59,097 nt of DNA from Ruminococcus sp. YE71 (lineage in GTDB: Bacteria; Bacillota; Clostridia; Oscillospirales; Ruminococcaceae): contig NZ_FPIR01000021.1 in NCBI RefSeq assembly GCF_900119155.1, positions 1 to 59,097 of the forward strand. Reading direction: 5' to 3'. Below are positions 35,900-45,362 of the stretch, piece by piece. Within the stretch, counting starts at the first letter, position 1, and every line of letters starts with the position of its first letter. A program made the position numbers and the translations under genes. The notes under the pieces are model-generated. The model worked only from the letters and a program-made list of their open reading frames with translations. It did no database searches and was not told the origin of the DNA.

Positions 35900-36991
35900 C
35901 TACATATTCATTGTGACCGTGCTTTCTTCATCCTCGAAACTGCCCGACAAATCGCTCACAGCGGCGGTCTGTTCCTCAGCGGGTGTTTCCACGACCTCAC
36001 TTTCATCTTGCGACACGGCTCGCACACGCTCGTTACGGGCGGCTTCACGCTCAGCTTTGAGCCTTTCACGCTGTGCGAGGGCATCTTCCGGATGCCGCCA
36101 TGCGATATTGCCAGAAAGGTGTTTCAACAAGTGCGACCGATAATTTTTATACTCGTCTCCAATAAACCCGAGATTCAGCAGAAAAACACGAAAGCTGTAC
36201 CGCATATTGTCCGAATGCGATACAGCCGGTGAGCAGTATTTCTTAGTTACCGCCGCATTTGAAATAGCGAGAGCCAAGAGGATTTGAGCCTTGACCTCGC
36301 CAGCGTGTAGCGAAGCATTGCAAGCACGAATTTCATAATGACCCTGCTGAAAGAAACTGTGCAAATTCAAGGCGTGGTAACGGGTCGGGTTGTAATGTGC
36401 ATTCGGACTGCTGGTCGTTTCGGAATACCAAAGCTTCTTGATGCCGTCCATTGTCTTTGGTTTGCGGCGGTTTAGTTCTTCCACAAATTCACGATTAATC
36501 TTCCGGCAGTAGTTCGACCGTGCGGATGACACCTGAAGTGCATCCCACAGGAAATCTTCCTTGCTCGACCACAAGTTCACAAGGTTTCTGATCTGCTGTG
36601 GAGTATAGTCAGCCGCATCAATGTGAATGTGCGTTCCGCAGTCGTAATCGGGACCTGTGATAGCACCTTCTTTCCGCAAAGCTCGAATGACCTCCTGAAG
36701 CAGATCAAGGTCTTCAAATTCGAGGATAGGGGAGTTCAGCTCCACCTTGTAATAATCCGAAGCAGTCTCGCCGGTTTTCTTTCGAGCATAGATGCTGCTG
36801 TCGAAAACAATCTGCCATTTCCGACCCTTGTCATCACCGACCGTGTACTTGTCATAACTTCCGCCAACATGGTCAATGGAACCTCTCAGCACCGTCTGGA
36901 TAGCCTTCGCAGCCGAGCATCGGGTGATGCCGGTCATCTCGATCTCGACACCGAACCGCCGGGTTTTGATGCCGTCAAAGTTTCCTGACAT
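35900..36991 (-). CDS. Amidoligase-family protein (COOH-NH2 ligase)
   Basis: A 363-residue protein. The N-terminus RRFGVEIEMTGI, the YDKYTVGDDKGRKWQIVFDS region and the DCGTHIHIDA motif are those of the Amidoligase_2 family, related to glutamine synthetase and predicted to make amide bonds between a carboxylate and an amine or peptide. The last 70 residues are charged and end TVTMNM. The start follows GGAGGTGAAACA. A terminator and the recombinase debris lie upstream, so this appears to be the first gene of the accessory operon. Its substrate is not known. Confidence 0.88.
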   Translation of the reverse strand: MSGNFDGIKTRRFGVEIEMTGITRCSAAKAIQTVLRGSIDHVGGSYDKYTVGDDKGRKWQIVFDSSIYARKKTGETASDYYKVELNSPILEFEDLDLLQEVIRALRKEGAITGPDYDCGTHIHIDAADYTPQQIRNLVNLWSSKEDFLWDALQVSSARSNYCRKINREFVEELNRRKPKTMDGIKKLWYSETTSSPNAHYNPTRYHALNLHSFFQQGHYEIRACNASLHAGEVKAQILLALAISNAAVTKKYCSPAVSHSDNMRYSFRVFLLNLGFIGDEYKNYRSHLLKHLSGNIAWRHPEDALAQRERLKAEREAARNERVRAVSQDESEVVETPAEEQTAAVSDLSGSFEDEESTVTMNM

Positions 36992-37023
36992 TGTTTCACC
37001 TCCGATCTTTGATATGTATCAAC

Positions 37024-37077
37024 AAAAAAAGCCCGTATCTGACGTTCTCACGGTTCGTGAAAGTTTCAAGATACGGG
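37024..37077 (-). terminator. Hairpin with T tract upstream of the amidoligase operon
   Basis: Minus-strand arms CCCGTATCT (37069-37077) and AGATACGGG (37032-37040) are followed by C and seven T residues, with a second short inner stem (CACGAACCGTG). It stops transcription entering from the right, or it acts as an attenuator if the operon promoter lies further right. The rest of the 305-base gap holds a weak plus-strand 29-codon frame at about 37131 with a GGAAGGA site, and nothing else clear. Confidence 0.65.
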
Positions 37078-37296
37078 TTTCAATTTTATTTATAATAGTA
37101 CTATGATTTTTATTCTACTTTGGAAGGAATATGTATCAAATCGACCAAATTGTAATATCATGGAAATTGTGTATTGTTACGGGGTGTTCTGAGAAAAAAA
37201 TCCCGAAAAATCATCCATGAAATAACAAAGTGAAAATCGAGTGTTTTTAGGCTCAGAAACGCTGTATTTACGGGCGTTATAGGCGTTTTCATCTTT

Positions 37297-38685
37297 TTGA
37301 GGGAAATGAGGGATATGAGCCGTTTCGGAAGAAACTATATCCAGGTCGGACAGTATGTGGATTACCTGTTCCCGATGTACAATATCCGCTTCATTGCACT
37401 GACTGACAACATTGATACTGCAAACTCTGATAGTGCAAGTATGGATATGATGCCGATCATGAACGTCTTTAATGAATGGCACTGCGCCAACACTTCCAAA
37501 AAGCTGAGAACGGTGTTCCACGCTAACGCTAAGGCAGGCAAGTATATGGCTACGTTCTGCACCTACGGCTACTACAAGGCTGACGATGATAAGCGTACTC
37601 CGCTGATCGATCCCGAAGCCGCTGCCGTTGTTCAGCGTATCTTCAAAATGAGGGCAAGCGGAATGGGACATAAGTCCATTGCAGATGCTCTCAATCAGGA
37701 GCATATCACACCTCCGCTTGATTACAAGTATGACAAGCTCGGCAGGACTTATCCGCTGTATTTGCACCACCTGTGGAATGCTCAGACGATAAGGCGTATT
37801 CTGGACAATCAGATGTACCTCGGCAAGCTCGTTCAGATGAAAGAAACCACGGTAAGCTACAAGAATCACAAGGTTATCCGCAACGATGAATCTGAGTGGG
37901 TATTCGTTGAAAACAATCATGAGCCTATCATTTCTCAGGAACTTTGGGATAAGGTGCGTGAGCGTGACAGATCGGTGAGCCGTGGCAGAGTTACAACGGA
38001 AAGAATAACAAGTCCGCTTTCGGGACTGTGCTACTGCGATAGCTGTGGTGCTAAAATGAAAATGCAGAAAACACCTGAAAGCAAAAGTCCTTACTCTTAC
38101 AGATGTGGGCTTCACGTCCGCTACGGCAAGAGCTTCTGCACCTCGCACAACATTCGTGGAACTATCCTTGAACAGCTTATCCTTGAGGATATTAGGAGAC
38201 AGATCGACTTCGTTACCAATGACGATAAAGCAAGGGCGAAATACCTCGCAAGAAAGCAGGGCAACATTGCTCTTGTAATGGCGGAGGATAACAAGCGTAA
38301 GCGTGAGATCGAAAAGCGTCTTGATGACCTCGGAAAGCTGATGCAGAAGATCTATGAGGACAGAGTGCTTGGCAATATGCCCGACAAGGCTTGTGCTGAG
38401 TTGCTTGAACAGTATCAGCAGGAAAAAGAGGACTTGCAGGCAGAGCTTAATGAACTGCGTAAACGCTTCGATGGCTACAAGCGTGAGGAAGAAGATGTTG
38501 ACGAGTTTATCCGCCGTCTGAAAAGCTATGCAGGTGCGGAGGAGCTTACAAGACAGATGTGTCTGGAACTTATCGAGTATGTGACCATCGACAAATATGT
38601 GGATATGAAAACTCAGCGTGACATTCACATTTACTACAAGCTGATCGACAAACCGCTTAGGGATAAAACGAATGCCCTTGCTTAA
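37297..38685 (+). pseudogene. Large serine recombinase lacking its catalytic N-terminus
   Basis: The 462-residue frame begins at the end of the resolvase catalytic domain (RDMSRFGRNYIQVGQYVDYL) and continues with the recombinase domain, the Cys-rich zinc ribbon (CYCDSCGAKMKM, then RCGL) and a coiled coil near EKRLDDLGKLMQKIYEDRVL. In complete TndX/Tn4451-type integrases about 100 residues precede this point, including the nucleophilic Ser near residue 10-20. The upstream 120 bases do not encode them in any plus frame. This is therefore a 5'-truncated relic, and the ICE integrase must be elsewhere. Confidence 0.85.
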
Positions 38686-38724
38686 TGCAGGGGCAAATAT
38701 CCCGAAATCCGCAATATACCGCTA

Positions 38725-38747
38725 AAAGCCGTATGGCTATTTTTTTG
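38725..38747 (+). terminator. Weak terminator after the recombinase relic
   Basis: AAAAGCC-GTAT-GGCTATTTTTTT: a short GC stem extended by A/T pairs and a seven-T tract, about 40 bases past the recombinase stop. Confidence 0.55.
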
Positions 38748-38750
38748 AAA

Positions 38751-39956
38751 TCAATACCCAGTCCATATAGGTCTGTTATCCCAGTTCCTGAGCGGCATAG
38801 TCCATTTCTTGGCTATCTCATGAGTAGCCAGATACAGAGCCTTCAGCAGCGCTGTGTCGCTTGGAAATACGCTTCTCTGCTTGTTAAGGCGGCGATATCC
38901 GCTGTTAAGGCTCTCGATGGCGTTAGTGGTATAAATGACCTTCCTGACGTCAGCTGAGAACTTAAAAATCGGTGATATTACGTCCCAGTTCTTGTACCAG
39001 CTCTTCATGGAGTTTGGATAATCATCTTCCCATTTTTTCGTAACACGGTCAAGAGCTTCAAGAGCAGCATCCTCGGATGGCGCATGATAGATCGTTTTCA
39101 GGTCGTTGGCAAATTCTTTTTTATTCTTATCACCAACGTATTTCAGCGTATTTCTTACCTGATGAACGATGCAGCGCTGGAGCTCGGTCTGCGGAAACGC
39201 TGCTGATACAGCTTCCTTCATGCCCGTGAGACCGTCTGCACAGATGACAAGAATGTCCTTAACACCGCGATTTTTCAGCTCGTTCAGAACTCCAAGCCAA
39301 TACTTTGCGCTCTCGTTTTCACCGATATGTATTGAAAGAACTTCCTTGTGACCTGTCATACTAACAGCAAGTATCACATATGCCGCAAGCTTCCTGATCT
39401 GACCGTTATCGCGGACGGAGAAGTGTACTGCATCGATGAAAACTATCGGGTATACTTCGTCAAGCGGACGCTTCTGCCAGTCCTCTATCTGCGGAAGAAG
39501 GCGGTCTGTGATATTAGATACCATGCCGTCGCTGACTTCAAAGCCGTAGATATCTTCGATAGTTTCGCTTATCTGACGAGTTGTTATGCCTTTTGCGTAC
39601 AGTGAGATTATCTTCTGCTCGATGCCTGAGATGTCCTTCTGACGCTTCTTTACGACCTTTGGCTCAAAACTGCCGTCGCGATCCTGCGGAACTTCTATTT
39701 CGGTTTCTCCAAAGTTCACGCGAATCTTTTTGGTTTTCTTGCCGTTGCGATAGTCTGGATTGTCGGAACGCTCATATTCCCGATATCCCAGATGTTCGTC
39801 CATTTCGGACTCAAGCATTTCCTGGATAGTGCCGCCGAGAAGGTCTTTAAGGGCGTCCTCAATATCCTTTGCCGACTTGATGTCGTATTCTTCAAGCAGC
39901 ATTCCTATGATGTTCTTCTTGCCTTCACTCATCGGTTTTCTTTTTCTTCTTGCCAT
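38751..39956 (-). mobile_element. IS256-family transposase gene
   Basis: A 401-residue mutator-type transposase. It has the DDE region (VFIDAVHFSVRDNGQIRK, then VICADGLTGMKEAVSAAFPQ and ESLNSGYRRLNKQRSVFP) and the N-terminal QEMLESEMDEHLGYREYERS motif typical of IS256. The start at ATG 39956 follows an AGGAGG. The probable right end of the element is near 40025, with AAAAAAAGTCTGTAAAAAAT reading inward. I could not find the matching left inverted repeat next to the stop codon, so the left end may be deleted. It sits inside Rpn-like sequence. Confidence 0.9.
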
Positions 39957-40024
39957 AAAAAATCAGCCTCCTGTGATATTAATTCTATTTTACCACAGTT
40001 TGCTGATTTTTTACAGACTTTTTT

Positions 40025-40560
40025 TCAGAGGGTCATTTTCTCATGGGAAAGCTTTCCGGTTTCAATCATAGCCATAGCGCTTTTTATCATGCGTTCTCTT
40101 TCTGCTTCATCATCCGCTTTTCGGCTTATCTTATACATGATTTCACACATACTCTCCCGACCTCCTTTGGTATTCTTTATCAAGTTCATACGGCTTGCGA
40201 GCTGCGGGTAGTACATATCGTCGGCGTTCTTACATTTGAAGTCGTGCATGAGTCTGCTTAGCGGAGTATCTTCATCATCTATTGAGGCGTTCACATAAAT
40301 GATACGTGAGCCATCGCCAAAATCAGCGGACATTTCACGAACTATGCGGTCAACGTGATAGATTGGCAGATTTCCACCAATAATATCCTGCTCACCATAG
40401 CTGTCAACGAGTGCTGAAAACTTCTGTCCGTGCGGTTCAGAATGATGTTGAGCAGAAGTGCTGCCGATATGAATATGTCGTCCATCAATATGAACTGCTT
40501 GATCGTTTCGTAGTTATTCCTTACAGGACATTTTCGGCGGATACCACGATTTTCAAGTGC
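40025..40560 (-). pseudogene. Rpn/PD-(D/E)XK nuclease-family transposase remnant
   Basis: The minus frame 40333-40025 reads DGSRIIYVNASIDDEDTPLS then MHDFKCKNADDMYYPQLASR, the C-terminal half of Rpn-type recombination-promoting nucleases. Further upstream an LPIYHVDRIV segment continues it. Around 40410-40530 a second frame gives TIKQFILMDDIFISAALLLN, resembling the N-terminal part, so the gene is frameshifted. It is cut by the IS256 at 40025. Confidence 0.7.
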
Positions 40561-40689
40561 AGGGTGGATAATTCTACGAAGAGAAGGTTCACGTACCTGG
40601 TGATTGCGAAGGTGAACGGCAAGTGGGAGACCGCGAATATTGAAAAAAGAGCGAAAACGCTTGACACGAAAAAGGGATTTGTACACTAA
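40545..40689 (+). other. Possible 3' gene fragment
   Basis: A plus frame ends with TYLVIAKVNGKWETANIEKR and LDTKKGFVH before a stop at 40689. A strong plus-strand terminator follows 110 bases later. This suggests the tail of a plus-strand chromosomal gene interrupted by the mobile DNA, but I recognise no family. Between 40690 and 40799 I see nothing. Confidence 0.3.
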
Positions 40690-40799
40690 AATGCCGTGAT
40701 CACATGGGATTTTACAAACAGCGGTTCGGATTTGTTGTTTTATTTCGGTATTATATTTTTGTATCATTGTCGGGTATATAAATCACTTACTTAAAATTC

Positions 40800-40833
40800 A
40801 AGGGCTTGTTCCGATTTGGAGCAAGCCCTTTTT
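40800..40833 (+). terminator. Strong intrinsic terminator
   Basis: Arms AAGGGCTTGTTCC (40800-40812) and GGAGCAAGCCCTT (40818-40830, one T-G pair) are followed by five T residues in total. On the minus strand it may also stop tcdA transcripts. Confidence 0.85.
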
Positions 40834-40891
40834 CATTTACGACCGCGTTCCCCGTCCATATGGTACATGGTCATCAATATCCATTATATCA

Positions 40892-41662
40892 TCAAACCAT
40901 ATTATTCTGCCTTTTACACAGATCCAGTACGACTTCGTTAGCGATAAGCAGTCCCGCGACCGCAGGCACAAAAGCCGTGCTGCCGGGGATATCCCGCCGC
41001 TCGGTACACTTGTGCTTTGCGTCGGGCGGACAGATGCAGTGGGTGCGGCAGCTGATGGACATATCCTCTATGGGACGTGTGGGCGGCTCATCGGAGTACA
41101 CGACTTTGAGGCTCCTGACGCCCCTTTTGCGAAGCTCATGCCGCATGACTCTCGCCAATGGACAGACGCTTGTCTCGTAAATGTCCGCTGTTTTCAGCCT
41201 GCCTGCGTCCAGCTTGTTCCCTGCGCCCATAGCGCTTATGACAGGCACGCCTTCTGCCTTTGCGCGGAGGATTATTTCGAGCTTTGCTGTGACGGTGTCC
41301 ACAGCGTCGATGACGTAATCATATTCGCGGAAAGGAAAATCGTCGGCATTTTCAGGCAGAAAAAAGCACTTGTGAATGTTGATCTTCACGTTCGGATTGA
41401 TCTCCGTCATACGCTCTGCCATGACCTCTGCCTTGTATTTGCCGACGGTCTTTCGGGTGGCAAGTATCTGCCTGTTGAGATTTGTAAGGCAGACCTTGTC
41501 ATCGTCCACAAGGTCAAACTCGCCGACGCCGCTTCGCACCAGAGCCTCGCAGACATATCCGCCCACGCCGCCTATTCCGAATACCGCCACTCTCGACGAA
41601 GCAAGTCGGTCGATGCCATCCCTGCCGATAAGGAGCTGCGTCCTTGAAAACTGATCGAGCAT
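40892..41662 (-). CDS. tcdA: tRNA threonylcarbamoyladenosine dehydratase
   Basis: A 256-residue ThiF/E1-like enzyme that cyclises t6A to ct6A at position 37 of tRNAs, using ATP. The nucleotide-binding GIGGVGGYVCEALVRSG lies at about 29-45 and the acidic DLVDDDKVCLTNLNRQ follows. AMGAGNKLD and the Cys-rich CRTHCICPPDAKHKC region match TcdA/CsdL. The start follows CAGGAGG. It is an ordinary housekeeping gene, and I take it as the first clear chromosomal gene right of the mobile DNA. Confidence 0.93.
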   Translation of the reverse strand: MLDQFSRTQLLIGRDGIDRLASSRVAVFGIGGVGGYVCEALVRSGVGEFDLVDDDKVCLTNLNRQILATRKTVGKYKAEVMAERMTEINPNVKINIHKCFFLPENADDFPFREYDYVIDAVDTVTAKLEIILRAKAEGVPVISAMGAGNKLDAGRLKTADIYETSVCPLARVMRHELRKRGVRSLKVVYSDEPPTRPIEDMSISCRTHCICPPDAKHKCTERRDIPGSTAFVPAVAGLLIANEVVLDLCKRQNNMV

Positions 41663-41865
41663 ATATTTCCTCCTGAGGTAGATTTATTCAATGCACTTCG
41701 CTCTTTGTCACGGAATCAAAGCCGGCAGAGCGGATAAGGGATATCGAGTCCTGATACTTATTGTTAAGCCCTGCGATGCGCAGTCATCGCCATTTGTGCC
41801 ATTGCGAGCTTCATAGTATCACTTCTTCAAAAAAATATCAGCCATAATATTATACCATCTCATAT

Positions 41866-41889
41866 CTATTAAGTCAATAGACTTAATAG
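41866..41889. promoter_or_regulatory. Perfect 10-bp palindrome between tcdA and the GRE gene
   Basis: CTATTAAGTC-AATA-GACTTAATAG. It lies about 90 bases upstream of the promoter at 41980 and has no T tract. It could be an operator for either divergent gene. The remaining bases of the 400-base gap show no frame I support. Confidence 0.55.
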
Positions 41890-41979
41890 GTAATTTACAA
41901 GGCGGAAATCAAAAATACCGAAGGATATGGCAGGTTATGAGACCCGAAAAAAAATAAAAATTATTCGGGGATGGGCAAA

Positions 41980-42008
41980 TTGACTTTGATATGCCTATCC
42001 GATATAAT
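41980..42008 (+). promoter_or_regulatory. Sigma-A promoter of the glycyl radical enzyme operon
   Basis: TTGACT at 41980-41985 and TATAAT at 42003-42008 have 17-base spacing, 55 bases before the ATG at 42063. Confidence 0.85.
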
Positions 42009-42062
42009 GAAGTATAACCACTAATTTTGAATATTATCGGCATCGACACTAAGGAGGCACAA

Positions 42063-44528
42063 ATGGCACAGGAAAAGGTTTATTCTCCCCAGGAGATAAG
42101 GTTGAAGAATTCACAGGGTCTCGGCGGGAAACGTGCAGGCAGGATACTTGAGGGTTTCCAGGGCTCGCGTCCTGTCATTGACATTGAAAGAGGAAAGTAT
42201 TTCACGGAGAGTTTCAGGCAGACCGAGGGTCAGCCGCTTGTGCTTCGCTGGGCGAAGGCGCTTTATCATTATGCCGAGAATGCGACGGTCTACGTCGATG
42301 ACGATCAGCTGATAGCAGGACGCGCAGGCAGAGAAGGACGCTACGGCATCCTTTATCCCGAGCTTGACGGCGATTTTCTCGATGAGACGATCAGGAGCCT
42401 GCCCGAACGTGACAGCTCGCCCTTTGACATCACCGACGAGGACGCGGAGTATATCATCAACGAGATATCACCCTACTGGAAGGGCAGGACCTTCCATGAA
42501 GCCCTTGCCGCTGCTATCCCCGAGGACACCCGAAGATATACCTACAATGACGACGAGGAGCTTACGTCGCGCTTTATCGTGAATGAGACGGCGTCCTTCC
42601 GCTCGTCGATACAGTGGGTGCATGATTATGAGACACCGCTGAAAATCGGCTTCAACGGCATTAAGGCGCAGGCTCAGCAGAAGCTCGCCGAACTTAACGA
42701 GTTCAGCCCTGTGGACAATACCGAAAAGCGCCCCTTCCTCGAAGCGGTCATCATCACCGCCGACGCGATAATTATATGGGCGAACCGCCACGCAGAGCTT
42801 GCCGAACAGAAGGCTTCCGCCGAGACTGATGAAAGGCGAAAGCGTGAACTCACCGAGCTTGCCCGTATCTGCCGAAAAGTCCCTGCCGAGCCTGCGGACA
42901 GCTTCTACGAAGCGGTGCAGAGCCAGTGGTTCATACAGCTGTTCTCGCGCGTAGAGCAGAAAACGGGTACGATCATCTCCAACGGCAGGATGGATCAGTA
43001 CCTCTACCCCTACTACAAGGCTGACAAGGAAAAGGGTCTCATCGACGAGGACGGCGCGGAGGAACTGCTCGAATGTGTCTGGGTGGCTATGGCTCAGTAT
43101 ATCGACCTGTACCTGTCAAAAGCGGGCGGTGCATTCAACGAGGGCTACGCTCACTGGGAAGCGGTAACGATAGGCGGTCAGACCCCCGACGGCAGGGACG
43201 CGGTCAACGAGCTGACCTACATTTTCCTGCGCTCGAAGAGAGAGTTCCCCCTCAACTATCCCGACCTTGCGGCGCGTATCCACACCCGCTCCTCCGAGCG
43301 TTATCTGTATGAGGTCGCCGAGACGATCAAGGACGGCTCGGGCTTCCCGAAGCTGATAAACGACAAAGAGGTCGTGCCGCTGCTGCTTGCAAAGGGCGCG
43401 AAGTTCGATGAAGCGTATGACTACAGCGTGTCGGGCTGCGCCGAGTGCAGGATGCCCAACCGCGACACGTTCACCTCACCGTGTGCGTATATCAATTTCG
43501 CGGCGGCGCTGGAGATGACGGTATACAACGGCAGAATGCTCAAATACGGCGACGAGGTCATCGGTCTGCAAACGGGCGAGGCGGAAGACTTCCACAGCTT
43601 CGACGAGTTCCTGAACGCATACCTCAGACAGCAGAAGAACTTCATGAAGCAGGCGTTCATCCAGCAGCATGAGATAATTCGGCTGCGTGCGGAGCACTTC
43701 GCATCGCCGCTGGGTTCGTCGCTGCATAAGCTCTGCATGGAGCAGATGAAGGATATCCATCAGCCCCACATCAAGGGCGGAATCGTTCTCGGCTACTTCG
43801 AGTTCATCGGCTACGGTACGGTGGTGGATTCCCTTGCCACGATCAAAAAGGTCGTGTTCGAGGACAAGCGCCTGACCCTTGCCGAGCTGAAAGAAGCCAT
43901 GCAGCACAACTTCGAGGGCTATGAGCCGATACGTCAGCTCGTGAAGAACGCCCCCGCATACGGCAACAACGACAGCTATCCCGACGAGATCGGAAAGCTG
44001 CTCGACCGCGAACTGCTGGAGTTCACGGGCAAATATTCAAAGGAACTGGGCGTTCATCTCGACCTGCGCTATGTGCCTTTCACCTCGAATGTGCCTTTCG
44101 GAAAGGTAGTCTCGGCTACTCCGAACGGCAGGCTTGCCTATCTGCCCCTCTCCGACGGCTCGTCGGCTTCATAGGGCGCGGACAAGAACGGTCCCACAGC
44201 AGTCCTGCTGTCAAACTACGCTACAAAGAATTACGATATCCGCGACCGTGCCGCAAGGCTTCTGAACATAAAGCTCAGCCCTCAGTGCGTGAAGGGCGAG
44301 GACGGCACCGAAAAGCTGGTGGACTTCATCAAGGCGTGGCGCGAACTTAAACTCTGGCACTTGCAGTTCAACATCATCAACCGCGAAACGCTCATCAAGG
44401 CGCAGGAAGATCCCGACGCTTACCGCAGTCTGCTGGTGAGGGTCGCTGGCTACAGCGCGTATTTCTGCGAGCTTTCAAAGGATCTCCAGGATGACATCAT
44501 CTCCCGCACCGAGCACACGGCGGTATGA
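42063..44528 (+). CDS. Glycyl radical enzyme interrupted by an in-frame amber codon
   Basis: A PFL/dehydratase/decarboxylase-superfamily enzyme. The frame from ATG 42063 (AAGGAGGCACAA upstream) is 821 residues long if the TAG at 44172-44174 (codon 704) is read through. The active-site thiyl Cys459 and Glu461 lie in [12 protein letters not shown]. The radical Gly796 lies in RVAGYSAYF, beyond the amber codon. The expected residue there is often Gln (LSDGSS.SQGADKNGP-like), so CAG to TAG is one base change. No other damage is seen and the frame continues to TGA at 44528. With the stop, the product would lack its glycyl radical domain. Substrate not assigned; the Cys-x-Glu motif is shared by dehydratases and arylacetate decarboxylases. 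Confidence 0.85.
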
Positions 44529-45346
44529 GAGGGACGGTCTTCAATATCCAGTCATATTCGCTGCACGACGGCCCCGGGATACGCACGATAGTGTTCCTGA
44601 AGGGCTGTCCCCTGCGCTGCGGCTGGTGCTCGAATCCCGAATCGCAGGAGACTTTTCCCGAGGTGTATTTCGATAAGGAGAAGTGTATTTCCGACAAGGG
44701 CTGCGGCTTTTGCAGCGCCCTCTGCGATATCGGCAGTTTCTCGGCGAGCCGTGCGAACGCCGAACTTTGCGGCAGCTGTGACGCTTTCCGAAGCGTCTGT
44801 CCGTCGGGGGCTCTCGGGGTCTACGGCTATGAAGCGGAGGTCGGGGATATCCTCGACCGCGTCGAAGCGGAGAGCGCGTTCTATTCCCACGGCGGAGGCG
44901 GCATGACCCTCTCGGGCGGTGAGCCGTTCATGCAGGGGGAGTTCGCTCTTGAACTGCTCCGCGAATCAAAGCGCCGCCGCATCAACACCGCCGCCGAGAC
45001 CTGCGGTATGTGCCGAAGCGATGTGCTCAGAGATGCGGCAGGACTGCTTGATACGGTGCTTTTCGATATAAAGACCCTCGATGAGCAAAAGCATATCGAG
45101 CACACGGGCTGCTCAAACAAAATGATACTCGAAAACCTCGAAATGCTGTTTTCCGATTTTCCGAAGCTCAGGAAGATCATTCGCACACCCGTGATACCGG
45201 GGGTCAACGACAGCGAGCGTGAGCTTTCGGACATAAGGAGATTTCTTGACGGCAGGGAAAATTTCAGACATGAGCTGCTGCCGTATCACCGCTTCGGGGA
45301 GAGGAAATACGCGCTTCTCGGGAGAGGGTGCAGTACTTATCCGTAA
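44525..45346 (+). CDS. Glycyl radical enzyme activase (radical SAM)
   Basis: A 273-residue radical SAM enzyme that installs the glycyl radical on its partner. The CxxxCxxC cluster is C28/C32/C35 (GCPLRCGWC). An inserted ferredoxin-like region with two Cys sets ([14 protein letters not shown] and [11 protein letters not shown]) is that of the larger PFL2-type activases. [11 protein letters not shown] follows. Its ATG overlaps the TGA of the enzyme gene, so the pair is coupled. The coding frame is intact, which is notable as the enzyme gene has a stop. The protein ends a little shorter than some relatives. Confidence 0.92.
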   Translation: MRGTVFNIQSYSLHDGPGIRTIVFLKGCPLRCGWCSNPESQETFPEVYFDKEKCISDKGCGFCSALCDIGSFSASRANAELCGSCDAFRSVCPSGALGVYGYEAEVGDILDRVEAESAFYSHGGGGMTLSGGEPFMQGEFALELLRESKRRRINTAAETCGMCRSDVLRDAAGLLDTVLFDIKTLDEQKHIEHTGCSNKMILENLEMLFSDFPKLRKIIRTPVIPGVNDSERELSDIRRFLDGRENFRHELLPYHRFGERKYALLGRGCSTYP

Positions 45347-45362
45347 AAAGGAGGGAGCCGCT

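Noticed and set aside
37177-38628. A 483-codon minus-strand frame opposite the serine recombinase
   Set aside because: The plus strand has the recombinase domain, zinc ribbon and coiled coil. The antisense peptide has no recognisable pattern.
38690-40030. Complete IS256 with both inverted repeats and a target duplication
   Set aside because: A probable right end is visible, but I could not find a matching left inverted repeat or a duplicated target. Only the transposase gene is reported.
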